Assembly (NCBI RefSeq): GCF_900168045.1
Contig: NZ_FUYY01000006.1
Span: 1-64,000 of the forward strand
Reading direction: 5' to 3'
DNA from: Salegentibacter holothuriorum
GTDB lineage: Bacteria > Bacteroidota > Bacteroidia > Flavobacteriales > Flavobacteriaceae
DNA: 64,000 nt
Numbering within the stretch: position 1 is the first letter of the stretch; each line of letters starts with the position of its first letter. Under the pieces are notes generated by a model. That model had not been told where the DNA came from. It worked only from the letters and a program-made list of their open reading frames with translations, and did no database searches. Both the position numbers and the translations under genes were made by a program. This document shows, in pieces, positions 37,692 to 47,187 of the stretch.

Positions 37692-38769
37692 TAATACTTG
37701 CCATTATTTTCATATTGAATCTTTCTTCTGAAAAATCGAGGGACCGCTTAAGAGCATTTTTTGATAACTCTTCCCATTTGTTTTTATCATGAGACAACAT
37801 TTGAATTTTCCGGACAATTTCCTCTATTTCATAAGAAGAGATCAGATATCCTTCTTTACCGTTTCTCACAATTTCGGCCGGACCTCCTACCGGCGGTACA
37901 ATAACAGGAATTCCAAAAGCCAGAGCTTCTATAATGGTCAGTCCAAAAGTTTCCACCCACTTATCTATCCTGGAAAGGTTCAGCACTAGATTGGCATTTT
38001 TATAGAATGACACAACATTTTTCTGCCTTGGAATTAAAGAAACATTAGGCGAAACAGACATATCCTTAAAAAAGCTGTCTATTTCATCCTTTTCTGCATT
38101 AAGGATGAGATTAAAATTAAGCGAAGTATTTTCCCTTAATCTTTCGGCGATCTCCAGGAATTCATAAACTCCTTTATAAGCCTTTAATGATCCTATCATT
38201 AAAATATTGAATTGGCCGGCAAAGGTATGTGGGTTAAGGTCATCATTTTTCCGTGCAAATTCTGACGGCAATGCATTATGTATCACATAAGATCTTTTAT
38301 TTTTAAAAGTTTCTAAAGCTCTTACCGCTTCCGAAACATAAATCACTTTTTGGGCTGTTAGCTGAATGATCCCTCTTAAAAATCGTTTGAGGGTAACAGG
38401 AGTCAAACTTATTTCATGAACATGGTAGTAAACAGGTTTACGCATTATTAAACCGGCGAGGCCTGCTCCAAAAGGCAACATGGTATTTACATAGATAACC
38501 ACATCTTTATTAAAATATTTCAGAAGTTTAAAGAATAGGATTTGCTGAGATAGCATGAAATTGAAAAGCGTGATATACCGATTTTCAGATCTTTTGTAGT
38601 AGAAATTCTTATGTTTAGAGGTTTTATTGGATAAAAATCCTGACTCACCTTTTCCAGTATACAAAACAGGTTCCTGACCATCTCTTTTAATAGCATCCAC
38701 AACTTGAGAAAGCACCTTTGGGCTCCCGCTAAAGTCATTAAGAAGATGTACAAAAATAATTTGTTTCAC
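37684..38769 (-). CDS. Family 4-like glycosyltransferase
   Basis: This GT-B glycosyltransferase has 361 residues. The acceptor domain begins VHLLNDFSGSPKVLSQV. The donor domain shows MIGSLKAYKGVYEFLEIA and the E-x7-E motif in VETFGLTIIEALAFG, followed by VGGPAEIVRNGKEGYL. The start codon is GTG at 38769, overlapping the TAG stop of the upstream gene by one base (TAGTG), so translation is coupled. The donor and linkage cannot be read from the sequence. Confidence 0.85.
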   Translation of the reverse strand: MKQIIFVHLLNDFSGSPKVLSQVVDAIKRDGQEPVLYTGKGESGFLSNKTSKHKNFYYKRSENRYITLFNFMLSQQILFFKLLKYFNKDVVIYVNTMLPFGAGLAGLIMRKPVYYHVHEISLTPVTLKRFLRGIIQLTAQKVIYVSEAVRALETFKNKRSYVIHNALPSEFARKNDDLNPHTFAGQFNILMIGSLKAYKGVYEFLEIAERLRENTSLNFNLILNAEKDEIDSFFKDMSVSPNVSLIPRQKNVVSFYKNANLVLNLSRIDKWVETFGLTIIEALAFGIPVIVPPVGGPAEIVRNGKEGYLISSYEIEEIVRKIQMLSHDKNKWEELSKNALKRSLDFSEERFNMKIMASINA

Positions 38770-39824
38770 TAAAGCTGTCTGGATTCAAGTAAATAATCTG
38801 ACAACTTCAAATATGCCTTAGAAGTTTGATTTTCCCCAGCATTCCACCAGAATAACATTCTTTCAGTTAAATAAAAATGTATAAATACTTTGGAATCTAT
38901 TGAAATATTCAATTTTTCTAAATATGCATTTTGATAATTAACCAATTCTTCAGATTGCAAATATTCAGCTACCATTTTAGTAGATTGATATCGAATTATT
39001 GGGTCTAGATAAAAATTCAGGAGATCTTCCATGGGTGGCCCATTTGTAATCGCCTCTTCAAAGTCAAATATTAATATTTTTGGATATTCAATAATATTCC
39101 AGGGCTTAAAATCACGGTGAACCAGGCCTACTGGGAATTTTTTTGTTTTGTATTTTTGTTTTATTGATTCCAATTCTTCATCCTGTAGGGAAAGATTTTG
39201 AAGCTCTGAGAAGTTCAACCTTTGCACCAAATCTTCAATATATTTTTCAACAGTTATTTTTGTGTTTTCTGTTATATTAAAAAACTCCGAAAGGCTATTT
39301 ACAAGACTAAAAGTAGGTCCACCGGCAACATCCACATTAACATTGGAGAGCTTAAAAGAACAAATTTCGTCGAATGAATTTGTAAGATCATAAAAATTTG
39401 AAACCTGAAAATTATTATATTGACCCGAAAATAACTTATAAATATTCGCTTCATTTCTTACCTGAATATAACTATCCCCAAAAGCAAATTTTTCAAAATA
39501 GTTTCCATGATGATTGACAATTATTTTAGACCTGGTTGGAGATACCAATACTGAACAATTTTCATCAATCCCAAATTTTATCTTCGAGCTGGAAAGATTT
39601 TGCAGAAACTGCTGTACCTCTTCTGCGGTTTCGAATTTAGTAGAGAAAATACGGGATTTGAGCATTAGAGAAATCATTAAGCCCACTTTTAAAATTTTAG
39701 ATCTTAAAGATAACGCCCTATAAAACTTAAGGGATTCTGTAATTGAATTTCTATCACTAGCATTAATAATGTATGTGGCACCGTTTTTTCCATTCATCAC
39801 AAGAAATACTCTGTGTTTCCTCAT
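38769..39824 (-). CDS. Kinase-fold (aminoglycoside/choline-kinase-like) protein in glycan locus
   Basis: The protein is 351 residues with no membrane segment. A kinase-like catalytic core is visible: a possible ATP-binding lysine K112 and helix-C glutamate E125 (NEANIYK), the catalytic loop GLVHRDFKPWNII (D238, N243), and a metal motif LIFDFEEA (D254). This is the pattern of the APH/choline-kinase superfamily. About 100 N-terminal residues precede it without recognisable homology. It lies between two glycosyltransferases with overlaps of at most a base or two, so it is very probably part of the glycan pathway. It may phosphorylate a sugar or an alcohol side group. The substrate is unknown. 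Confidence 0.65.
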   Translation of the reverse strand: MRKHRVFLVMNGKNGATYIINASDRNSITESLKFYRALSLRSKILKVGLMISLMLKSRIFSTKFETAEEVQQFLQNLSSSKIKFGIDENCSVLVSPTRSKIIVNHHGNYFEKFAFGDSYIQVRNEANIYKLFSGQYNNFQVSNFYDLTNSFDEICSFKLSNVNVDVAGGPTFSLVNSLSEFFNITENTKITVEKYIEDLVQRLNFSELQNLSLQDEELESIKQKYKTKKFPVGLVHRDFKPWNIIEYPKILIFDFEEAITNGPPMEDLLNFYLDPIIRYQSTKMVAEYLQSEELVNYQNAYLEKLNISIDSKVFIHFYLTERMLFWWNAGENQTSKAYLKLSDYLLESRQL

Positions 39825-39825
39825 T

Positions 39826-41043
39826 TTAGTATAAGCTATAAATTCGTTCTAGCTCTAATCCTTTCTGCTCCCAGGAATATGAATTTTCAAAATGGGCCAC
39901 CGCTGATTTTGACATATTAGAATATAAGTCTTTATTAGAATACAATTTTAAAAATGCGTTCGCGAAAGATTGAACAGAATTTAAATAGGTTGAATATTCA
40001 ATCTTTATTGCACAATCACCATTAACAAATTCTCCTGCTCCATAATTATCAAAACAAATTACAGGCAACCCGTGGGATAAAGCTTCAATAGTTACCATAC
40101 CAGCCCCTTCATGAGATGGGAAAACAAATACCGACGAATCTCTGTAAATATTATCTATTTCGTCCTTATTTACCCACCCTTCTAATTGTATTGAAGATTT
40201 GCTATCCAATTTCCCTATAATTGACCTAAGTGACTTCTCTAAAGGGCCTTGTCCAATTATTCTAAGTTTGATATTATTCTTTTCAAATGATGAGAGCTTA
40301 TTATAGAATTGATCAAAAGCCTTAACCGCTATATCGAATGATTTAATTGTTAAAAATCTTCCTACAACTAGAAAATTAAATTCATTTTCTAGTTTTTGAG
40401 GTTTAACATATTTTGTATGAGCATGAGCACCTACTTGGGACAAATGAAGAAATTTTCTATTATCTAGGTCTAGTCTTAATTGAATACTGCTATTACCCCC
40501 GATAATTAAATTAACTTTCCATTTAGCTAATTGCATAAAAGGATCTAGCCTCCAATTGAAATTTTTTATTACCCACTTAATTCTATCTTTTATGTATTCT
40601 CGTTTTGAAAGAATATATTGTTTAGGAATTTTCTCATTATGATTTATCGGTCCCCAAATTACAGGCTTATGAAATACCCATAAAAATGTTGGAAAAGAAT
40701 CAGCATGAAAATTGACATTATGCGCTATATCAAATTCTATTTTATTCGATTTAATAAATATCGGTATGAACATTTGCCATAAATAGAAATAAATAGAAGA
40801 TCCCCTAGCTCCTTTTTTCCAAAACCGTAGGTAATAAGGTAAATCGTAATAATAGAACATAATATTGCTTAGGTCAATATTATGTTCTATTATATATTTT
40901 TCTATATCAGATTGATTATTCTCCCTAGTTATGGCAATTATTTTATTAAAGCGAGCACCTTGTATAACAAAGTTCCAGCCTGTTCCAGCTTCAGATCCCT
41001 TATAAGGGTTTATGTCATAAGCTGTCATTAAAATTTTCTTCAT
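39826..41043 (-). CDS. Family 4-like glycosyltransferase
   Basis: This GT-B enzyme of 405 residues opens with MTAYDINPYKGSEAGTGWNF, typical of GT4 proteins with a glycine-rich acceptor loop. The donor-domain motif VVGRFLTIKSFDIAVKAF and the E-x7-E motif in HEGAGMVTIEALSHGLPV are both present, followed by FDNYGAGEFV. Its stop lies one base before the start of the kinase-fold gene, and it starts 10 bases after the previous glycosyltransferase. Base composition is clearly AT-rich. The specific linkage is unknown. Confidence 0.87.
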   Translation of the reverse strand: MKKILMTAYDINPYKGSEAGTGWNFVIQGARFNKIIAITRENNQSDIEKYIIEHNIDLSNIMFYYYDLPYYLRFWKKGARGSSIYFYLWQMFIPIFIKSNKIEFDIAHNVNFHADSFPTFLWVFHKPVIWGPINHNEKIPKQYILSKREYIKDRIKWVIKNFNWRLDPFMQLAKWKVNLIIGGNSSIQLRLDLDNRKFLHLSQVGAHAHTKYVKPQKLENEFNFLVVGRFLTIKSFDIAVKAFDQFYNKLSSFEKNNIKLRIIGQGPLEKSLRSIIGKLDSKSSIQLEGWVNKDEIDNIYRDSSVFVFPSHEGAGMVTIEALSHGLPVICFDNYGAGEFVNGDCAIKIEYSTYLNSVQSFANAFLKLYSNKDLYSNMSKSAVAHFENSYSWEQKGLELERIYSLY

Positions 41044-41053
41044 AAATGAATTA

Positions 41054-42178
41054 CTAAGACGGGTGTGTGATTAAAAGCTCATATTGGCGCAATAATCTAT
41101 TAGTTGCATTTTTCCAATTAAAATTATGAGCAATTAATTTTAAGGCATTTTGCGACATATGCCCCCAATCTGCTTCATTATCAATAATTTCAATTATACC
41201 ACTTTTAATGTCTTCAATTAACGGCTCCACCATTATAAATGCCTTGGAATTATAATAATAAGAAACCTGTGAGGTTCTAGTAATAACACAAGGTAGACCC
41301 GACGCCATAGCTTCCATAACAGCAATACTTACAACATCAGAATGAGCTGGATGAATATAAAAATCTAATTGTTTTAACATATTATATTTATCAGAATCGT
41401 ATAAGGGACCAGTAAACTTTATGACACTTTGTAATTCTAATTTTTCTACAATTTTTTTCAGTCGCTCACCCTCCTTATCAATTGGGCCAATAAGATGACA
41501 CTGTACTTTATTTAAATATTCTAAAGGTAATCTCGCAATTGCATATATTAAACTCGAAATATTCTTCTCAACTCCAAATCTTCCGAGATACCCAAATTGG
41601 ATTTTGAGGTTACTTTCATTATATTCTTTTTTTATTAAATTATAATTATCCAAATCAACCCCATTTGGAACAAAAAAAATATTATTATTTCTGGTGTATT
41701 TTGCAACATCGCTCATCTCTTCCTTTGTAATAACATGGATACCAGATGCGCCATCAAATATTCTTTTTTGAAAGATTTGATGATAAGCCAATTTTATCCA
41801 ATAATTAGACTGTTTTATCCTATCTTCTGTTAAACCAGAATGTATTGTTATTACGTAAGGTTTATTTTTTTTCAATAAATAATTTGCCAATATAATATTG
41901 TAGTGCTGCCATACACTATGAAGATGTACAATATCAACTTCGCCAATGATTTTTTTTATTTCATTAAAACTTTCACCAAAAAATGAATTGTAAACTTTAA
42001 CTTCGAATCCATCTCGCTTTACTAATTCAAATTTTTCGTGCATTCCTTTACTTATACCAACTACTTGAATATCGTGCCCAGCTAATGCAGAATATTTCGC
42101 CAATCCATTAATTACTACATTGACTCCATTGGCTCTATCTGGATTAGCCTTTCCTAAAATGAAATGTAAAATTTTCAA
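41054..42178 (-). CDS. Family 4-like glycosyltransferase
   Basis: This GT-B enzyme of 374 residues begins KILHFILGKANPDRANGVNVV, with the acceptor-side Gly-Val loop. The donor domain carries YLGRFGVEKNISSLIYAI and HSDVVSIAVMEAMASGLPC, where the first acidic residue of the usual E-x7-E motif is aspartate. The start codon appears to be TTG at 42178; no ATG lies near the conserved first strand. It is separated from the upstream NTase/TMK-like gene by 6 bases. The region is AT-rich. Confidence 0.85.
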   Translation of the reverse strand: MKILHFILGKANPDRANGVNVVINGLAKYSALAGHDIQVVGISKGMHEKFELVKRDGFEVKVYNSFFGESFNEIKKIIGEVDIVHLHSVWQHYNIILANYLLKKNKPYVITIHSGLTEDRIKQSNYWIKLAYHQIFQKRIFDGASGIHVITKEEMSDVAKYTRNNNIFFVPNGVDLDNYNLIKKEYNESNLKIQFGYLGRFGVEKNISSLIYAIARLPLEYLNKVQCHLIGPIDKEGERLKKIVEKLELQSVIKFTGPLYDSDKYNMLKQLDFYIHPAHSDVVSIAVMEAMASGLPCVITRTSQVSYYYNSKAFIMVEPLIEDIKSGIIEIIDNEADWGHMSQNALKLIAHNFNWKNATNRLLRQYELLITHPS

Positions 42179-42184
42179 TATTAA

Positions 42185-43522
42185 TTAATTAAATTTGTTC
42201 AGTTTATCAAATACACTTTTCAAAATATTAGTTTGGCCTTCTTGAAGCGAACCTATATTGTTGATAACCTCACAATTCGCCATTCTTTTTGGTAGCTCAT
42301 TATATTCAAATAGCAGTTCTTGAAGTTTATCTTTTGATAATTCTTCTTTACGATTTAAAATTTGATCTACTTCTGCCAATATTATAAATGTAAAGTCCGG
42401 TTTAGGTAGAGATAAAAACAACTTTCTAACGAGAGATTTTTTTAGACCTATTCTAATTCTCGATGGATCTACTATCAGATCAGTATAATAACGATCATAA
42501 ACCACAATTTGATTAGACCTCTTTTTCTTCTTTATAAATAACAGTCTGTCAAATAAGAAGGCTAAATAATAATACGTAGTTCGTAAACTTGAATTAAAAA
42601 ATCCAGTTGTTTTAGTTTGATATGGTTTAGTATAATCTTGTTCTGCATATTTTTTAGGTGCACCTGGGAGCTTATGTAATGATGGCACATTATTAGATAA
42701 AAAATGATCGGGAATTGGGTTATGAGAAATGCCCAAAGAACAAAATAACTCCATTACAACCTTTACTAAAGTACTTTTCCCTGCCCCATCTGGTCCAGAA
42801 AATGCAATTAGAGTCCCCATGTTATTCCTGTCAAACACTTCGGTTATAAAGTGTTTCAAGTAAGTTTTAATTAAAAAATCATTTTTAAAACTATGAACCA
42901 CTACATCTTTCTTAATCTGAGGTCTCAACTTCTCCAAAGTTTTAATTTTATTTTCTTTAACTCTGTCTATTATACTATTACCCAATTTATTTTTAAAGGT
43001 CTTATGAACAATTGCCTGAAAATTTTCAAAATTATTAACTGCATTATTATAGATTTCGTCGTGATACTTTTCGTCTATTCTCTTTGCGTATAAAACATAG
43101 TATACAATCATTATTAGAGCCTCATGACCTTTATTAGGAACTTTTATATCATTATAATAATTGATATTATCAAATATTAAATCGTGATTTAAATAGGTAC
43201 AGCCATGCCATTTGAAACCAAAAAACAAATCAATCTTAACTGAAAATACTTTATTATTTTCCAACTTAACTAAACTAAAACCTCTTAAATAATCTAAATG
43301 GTTCGACCATATTAATTGATATCCGAATTTTTTAGCTGTATGTAATAATATCTCTTCTGTCTTATACAAAGAAGTGGGATTAACTACTATATCTACATCT
43401 TTTGATTTAATCTTATATGGTAAGCCTTCATAATTTCTTAATACAGCATATTCAATATTTTGATGGTTTATTTCATGAAAAAAACCAGTTAGTAAATCTG
43501 ATGCCAAGCAATCTATTTTCAT
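42185..43522 (-). CDS. Fusion of nucleotidyltransferase-like and thymidylate-kinase-like domains
   Basis: The protein is 445 residues with two parts. The N-terminal 130 residues resemble a polymerase-beta-type nucleotidyltransferase: SKDVDIVV (D42, D44) and VKIDLFFG (D98) supply three candidate metal-binding acids. The C-terminal part (about 235-445) is a P-loop kinase related to thymidylate kinase, with IAFSGPDGAGKSTLVKVV (Walker A 243-251) and VVYDRYYTDLIVDPSR like the TMK DRY region. Genes with TMK-like domains occur in polysaccharide loci, but their substrate is not established. Its neighbours are Wzy and glycosyltransferases, which points to modification of a glycan intermediate (inference). 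Confidence 0.7.
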   Translation of the reverse strand: MKIDCLASDLLTGFFHEINHQNIEYAVLRNYEGLPYKIKSKDVDIVVNPTSLYKTEEILLHTAKKFGYQLIWSNHLDYLRGFSLVKLENNKVFSVKIDLFFGFKWHGCTYLNHDLIFDNINYYNDIKVPNKGHEALIMIVYYVLYAKRIDEKYHDEIYNNAVNNFENFQAIVHKTFKNKLGNSIIDRVKENKIKTLEKLRPQIKKDVVVHSFKNDFLIKTYLKHFITEVFDRNNMGTLIAFSGPDGAGKSTLVKVVMELFCSLGISHNPIPDHFLSNNVPSLHKLPGAPKKYAEQDYTKPYQTKTTGFFNSSLRTTYYYLAFLFDRLLFIKKKKRSNQIVVYDRYYTDLIVDPSRIRIGLKKSLVRKLFLSLPKPDFTFIILAEVDQILNRKEELSKDKLQELLFEYNELPKRMANCEVINNIGSLQEGQTNILKSVFDKLNKFN

Positions 43523-43589
43523 AAGTAATTCTTAAAAATTCAAAATTTATCATTGAGTTGATTTCTCTACATATAAAATATTTCCTCAA

Positions 43590-44795
43590 TTAATTAAATA
43601 ATTTTTTATTATTAATAAAATATTTATTAGTGAAAAGTAGAATTACACATAACCACACAATTTGATTATTAACTCCATAAATAAAAATCAACATAAACCA
43701 AAATGCATAAGTCAAAAAATCATTTTTCCTAATAGTGTTTTTAATACTAAAAATAGTAATAATTATAAAAGTTATTAAACCGTATTCATACCATACTTGT
43801 AAGAAACCCCCACCGGATATTTCTTCTCCTCCATATGGAATATATTGATACATAAAACTACTAACGGAATCCACTCCATGACCAAACCAAGATTCAGCTG
43901 AAGTTAGATCGAGAAAAGAAATCAATACAATTGAAGGAACAATTCTAAATGATGCACTATGATCAGCTTTAATTATTTCATCTGGATTAAAGGTTAGTGT
44001 TGCCTCAACTACATTTATAACCCGTTCTACAGGTATATAATTAATATTAAATAAAATAAATCCAATTAAAAGTAATATAGATAATGGTAAAATAATATTT
44101 CTATTCTTAAGAAATTTCAGTAGTACTAATGGCAGGAATATAAAAGCAGTTGCACTACCCATAGTTACCATAGTCCAAATAAATGCATACCACAACCATT
44201 TATCCTCCTTAAAGGCATTTAAAAAATTATACCTCTTATCAATCACCACCTCTTTAACACTAATAAAGGAGTACATTAATAAAGATAAAATTCTAGCTGA
44301 ATGAGAAGGCTCTGATGATAAAGAGTTTAACTTCCATGGTTCTTCGATACTATAGTTACTGAGATTAATTATAGGAAGTCCTGTCAAGACTGAAAGTTGC
44401 TGTAAAATTAATGTTATAAAATATGCTAAAATTAAAAAGCGGAGTAATTTTAAATAGCTATTTATTTCAAGTTTCCCACTCAATAAAAGACGATAATAAG
44501 ACATAAAAGTTAGACAGAACATATAGGAATATAGCACAGTAGACCAACGCATACTCTGTGGATGCAGAATCGAGGGAAATAAGGTAATACTAGCAATAAA
44601 AGTTAGGAGTAGTAAATCTGATTTGTAAAGTTTTCTGAAGGTGAAAATTAAAATAGGAGAAATACTCATAACAAAAATTAATATCAAATTTCTGTTGTCA
44701 CTACCCAATGCAAATGCAGGAGCAATAGCTAAAGATATTATGATAATTTTCGTAAAATAAGTGTAAAGGTTGTTTTCCCCTTGCTGAACCACCAT
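43590..44795 (-). CDS. wzy: Wzy-like O-antigen/capsule repeat polymerase
   Basis: The 401-residue protein is almost entirely hydrophobic with about eleven predicted helices. A larger hydrophilic loop lies near residues 265-330 (FNPDEIIKADHSASFRIVP, GHGVDSVSSF). This topology, and the H-G-x6-S-type stretch in the last large loop, fit Wzy polymerases, which join lipid-linked repeat units at the periplasmic face. Sequence identity in this family is always poor, so the call rests on topology and on its place next to the flippase. It is strongly AT-rich. Confidence 0.75.
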   Translation of the reverse strand: MVVQQGENNLYTYFTKIIIISLAIAPAFALGSDNRNLILIFVMSISPILIFTFRKLYKSDLLLLTFIASITLFPSILHPQSMRWSTVLYSYMFCLTFMSYYRLLLSGKLEINSYLKLLRFLILAYFITLILQQLSVLTGLPIINLSNYSIEEPWKLNSLSSEPSHSARILSLLMYSFISVKEVVIDKRYNFLNAFKEDKWLWYAFIWTMVTMGSATAFIFLPLVLLKFLKNRNIILPLSILLLIGFILFNINYIPVERVINVVEATLTFNPDEIIKADHSASFRIVPSIVLISFLDLTSAESWFGHGVDSVSSFMYQYIPYGGEEISGGGFLQVWYEYGLITFIIITIFSIKNTIRKNDFLTYAFWFMLIFIYGVNNQIVWLCVILLFTNKYFINNKKLFN

Positions 44796-44850
44796 TAGGT
44801 TAATCTATTAATATTGCAGTTAGAAAAGATTGAGTAAAATATAATAATAT

Positions 44851-46092
44851 CTACTTACAGAAAGCCGTGCCTTCATTTCCTATTTTATAATAAAGAGTGA
44901 ACATTAGGATTTGAGTTCCGAGGGTTCCTCCAGCAATCCCATAAATCCCAAAATATTTTACTAGAGGCCAGGAAAATATTAGACTCAAAATTGTTGAAGC
45001 TAAATAAACTAAAAATATCTTTTGAGTCTTTTCAACTGTTCTAATTATGAATCTAAATAGGAGACCAAAATAGATGAAGATATATATCAATAGATACCAA
45101 TAAATTAAATTAGCATATTCATTATAACCATCTCCGTAAATGAAAGAAATTGCTTTTTCTGGGCTAAAAATTAATAGTAATACACCAAACCCCAAAAAGG
45201 GTAATAATCCTTTAAAAGCAAAATTCTTTATATATGAAATCATTTTTTTATAACCGTGGGCTGAATAAATATTTGATGCGGATATTGGGACAAAATTTTC
45301 TAAGCCTAGAAATAAAACATTAAAGACCCCCATAGTATTTTGGAAAACTCTTATCACACCAGCCACCCATGGTCCCAAAATCATTGCCCCTATTACTATA
45401 AACCAATTACCAGAAAACCATTGCAGAATTGCTGAAAGACTCAACCATTTTGAAAAACTCCAATATTCCTTAAATGTAATTAGCAAATTATAAATTCGTA
45501 ATCCCGATTTTCTCAAAAACAGAAGAGCAACTATTAAACTACTTAAAAAGGCTGAAAAAAGAAGATAATAAACCAGTTCTAAACTATCAAGAATATTAAG
45601 GTTTAGGTAAAGCAAAACTAACGACACAACATATGCTAAAACATCAATTATTATAACATGGATATACTTATTATTTAAAAAAAATAGTCTTCTTAAAAAA
45701 TCATGGATTAAAAAAGCCACAAAAAACAAACTAAATGGCAACAACCCATCTTTAATATCCCAATCCTCATTAAAAAAGGAAGCAATCACTATAAAGATTA
45801 ACGTTAATAATATAGCTAAAGAAGAATATATAAGTTGCAAACCGAAAACATCTCCAAGCCTTCTATGTTCTTCTGCAGAACGTTTAGGTTCCAGAGAATA
45901 AAATGGTGAAATTATCGCAGCATTCTGTATACCTAAAAAAAACAACAGTACAAGCCATAATAATGAAAACTCTCCAAAAATTTTAATTTCTAAATTTCTT
46001 GCTAATAATACGCTTAGTAAAAAATTACTCCCACTTACTATCGCCTGATCAAAGAATACTAATAATTTTTTATTCTTTAGTAATGAAATCAT
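44851..46092 (-). CDS. wzx: Wzx-like lipid-linked oligosaccharide flippase
   Basis: The protein is 413 residues with about twelve membrane helices of the MATE/PST superfamily. The N-terminus reads FDQAIVSGSNFLLSVLLARNL, a pattern typical of polysaccharide flippases (first-helix SGxNFLLxxLLAR). Wzx moves undecaprenyl-linked repeat units across the inner membrane for Wzy. The start overlaps the end of rfbB by 23 bases, tying it to the rhamnose genes in one transcript. Confidence 0.85.
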   Translation of the reverse strand: MISLLKNKKLLVFFDQAIVSGSNFLLSVLLARNLEIKIFGEFSLLWLVLLFFLGIQNAAIISPFYSLEPKRSAEEHRRLGDVFGLQLIYSSLAILLTLIFIVIASFFNEDWDIKDGLLPFSLFFVAFLIHDFLRRLFFLNNKYIHVIIIDVLAYVVSLVLLYLNLNILDSLELVYYLLFSAFLSSLIVALLFLRKSGLRIYNLLITFKEYWSFSKWLSLSAILQWFSGNWFIVIGAMILGPWVAGVIRVFQNTMGVFNVLFLGLENFVPISASNIYSAHGYKKMISYIKNFAFKGLLPFLGFGVLLLIFSPEKAISFIYGDGYNEYANLIYWYLLIYIFIYFGLLFRFIIRTVEKTQKIFLVYLASTILSLIFSWPLVKYFGIYGIAGGTLGTQILMFTLYYKIGNEGTAFCK

Positions 46093-47104
46093 ATTTATCC
46101 AAATACCAATTAATAGTTTTTATTATTCCGGTTTCGAAATTCTCGTCGGCTTTCCAGCCCAATTGATTTTCGATTTTTGTTGCATCTATTGCATATCGAC
46201 GGTCGTGGCCGGCACGATCTTCTACGTAAGCGATTTGCTCCAAATAACTGCCTTTTTTCTTAGGTTTTAGGACATCCATAAGCTCACATATCTTTTTAGC
46301 GATGTAATTATTGTTTCGTTCATTTCTTCCACCAATATTATACACCTCTCCAGCTTTTCCACTAGTATAAGCAAGGTTAATGCCTTTGGCATGATCCAAA
46401 ACATACAACCAGTCTCTTACATTTTCACCGTCTCCGTAAATGGGTATATTTTCTCCTTTTATAGCTTTTCTAATTACAGTAGGAATCAGCTTTTCATCGT
46501 GCTGCTTCGGTCCATAATTATTAGAGCAGTTCGTAATAACAGTATTCAATCCATAGGTGTGATGATAAGAACGTACGATCATATCAGATCCCGCTTTGCT
46601 GGCTGAATAAGGGGAGTTAGGAGCATATGGAGTTTCTTCGGTAAACAAACCTGTTTCCCCAAGTGTTCCATAAACCTCATCGGTAGAGATATGTAAAAAC
46701 CGGACATTTTTATAATCCTCTTTATATTCAAATGGTTTTTCCATCCAGGTTTTATAAGCAACATCTACCAAAGCAAAGGTTCCTTTAACATTGGTTTCCA
46801 TAAAAACTCCCGGGTTTTTAATAGAATTGTCTACGTGGGATTCTGCAGCGAAATGGATAACCCCGGTAATATGATGTTTATCAAAAATTTGTTCTACCAA
46901 GCTCCGGTCACATATATCTCCTTTAATAAAAGTATAGCGATCATTTTCTTTTACTTCTTCCAAATTTGCAAGGTCACCTGCATAGGTTAATAAATCTAGA
47001 TTTACTACAGCTACATCTGGATTGGATTCAAGAAAATATGGAATAAAATTGGAACCAATAAAGCCGGCGCCACCTGTGATGAGTATAGTTCGGGTTAGTG
47101 ACAT
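46070..47104 (-). CDS. rfbB: dTDP-glucose 4,6-dehydratase
   Basis: This NAD-dependent SDR enzyme makes dTDP-4-keto-6-deoxyglucose, the second step to dTDP-L-rhamnose. The 344 residues contain ITGGAGFIGSNF near the N-terminus, HFAAESHVDNSI, the STDEVYG motif with its Thr/Asp/Glu catalytic set, and PYSASKAGSDMIVRSYHHTYG carrying the YxxxK pair. It is the last of the four rhamnose genes and overlaps the flippase gene, showing that nucleotide-sugar supply and assembly genes share an operon. Confidence 0.95.
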   Translation of the reverse strand: MSLTRTILITGGAGFIGSNFIPYFLESNPDVAVVNLDLLTYAGDLANLEEVKENDRYTFIKGDICDRSLVEQIFDKHHITGVIHFAAESHVDNSIKNPGVFMETNVKGTFALVDVAYKTWMEKPFEYKEDYKNVRFLHISTDEVYGTLGETGLFTEETPYAPNSPYSASKAGSDMIVRSYHHTYGLNTVITNCSNNYGPKQHDEKLIPTVIRKAIKGENIPIYGDGENVRDWLYVLDHAKGINLAYTSGKAGEVYNIGGRNERNNNYIAKKICELMDVLKPKKKGSYLEQIAYVEDRAGHDRRYAIDATKIENQLGWKADENFETGIIKTINWYLDKYDFITKE

Positions 47105-47187
47105 TGGGTTGTATTGCTTTAGGCCATAAGCTATAGGCTGTTGACCTTATTTTTTTAAATTGATTTATCTATTAGAAAAATTATAGT

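Noticed and set aside
42185-43522. Housekeeping thymidylate kinase (tmk)
   Set aside because: The length is about double that of Tmk, an extra N-terminal domain is present, and the gene is embedded in a glycan locus.
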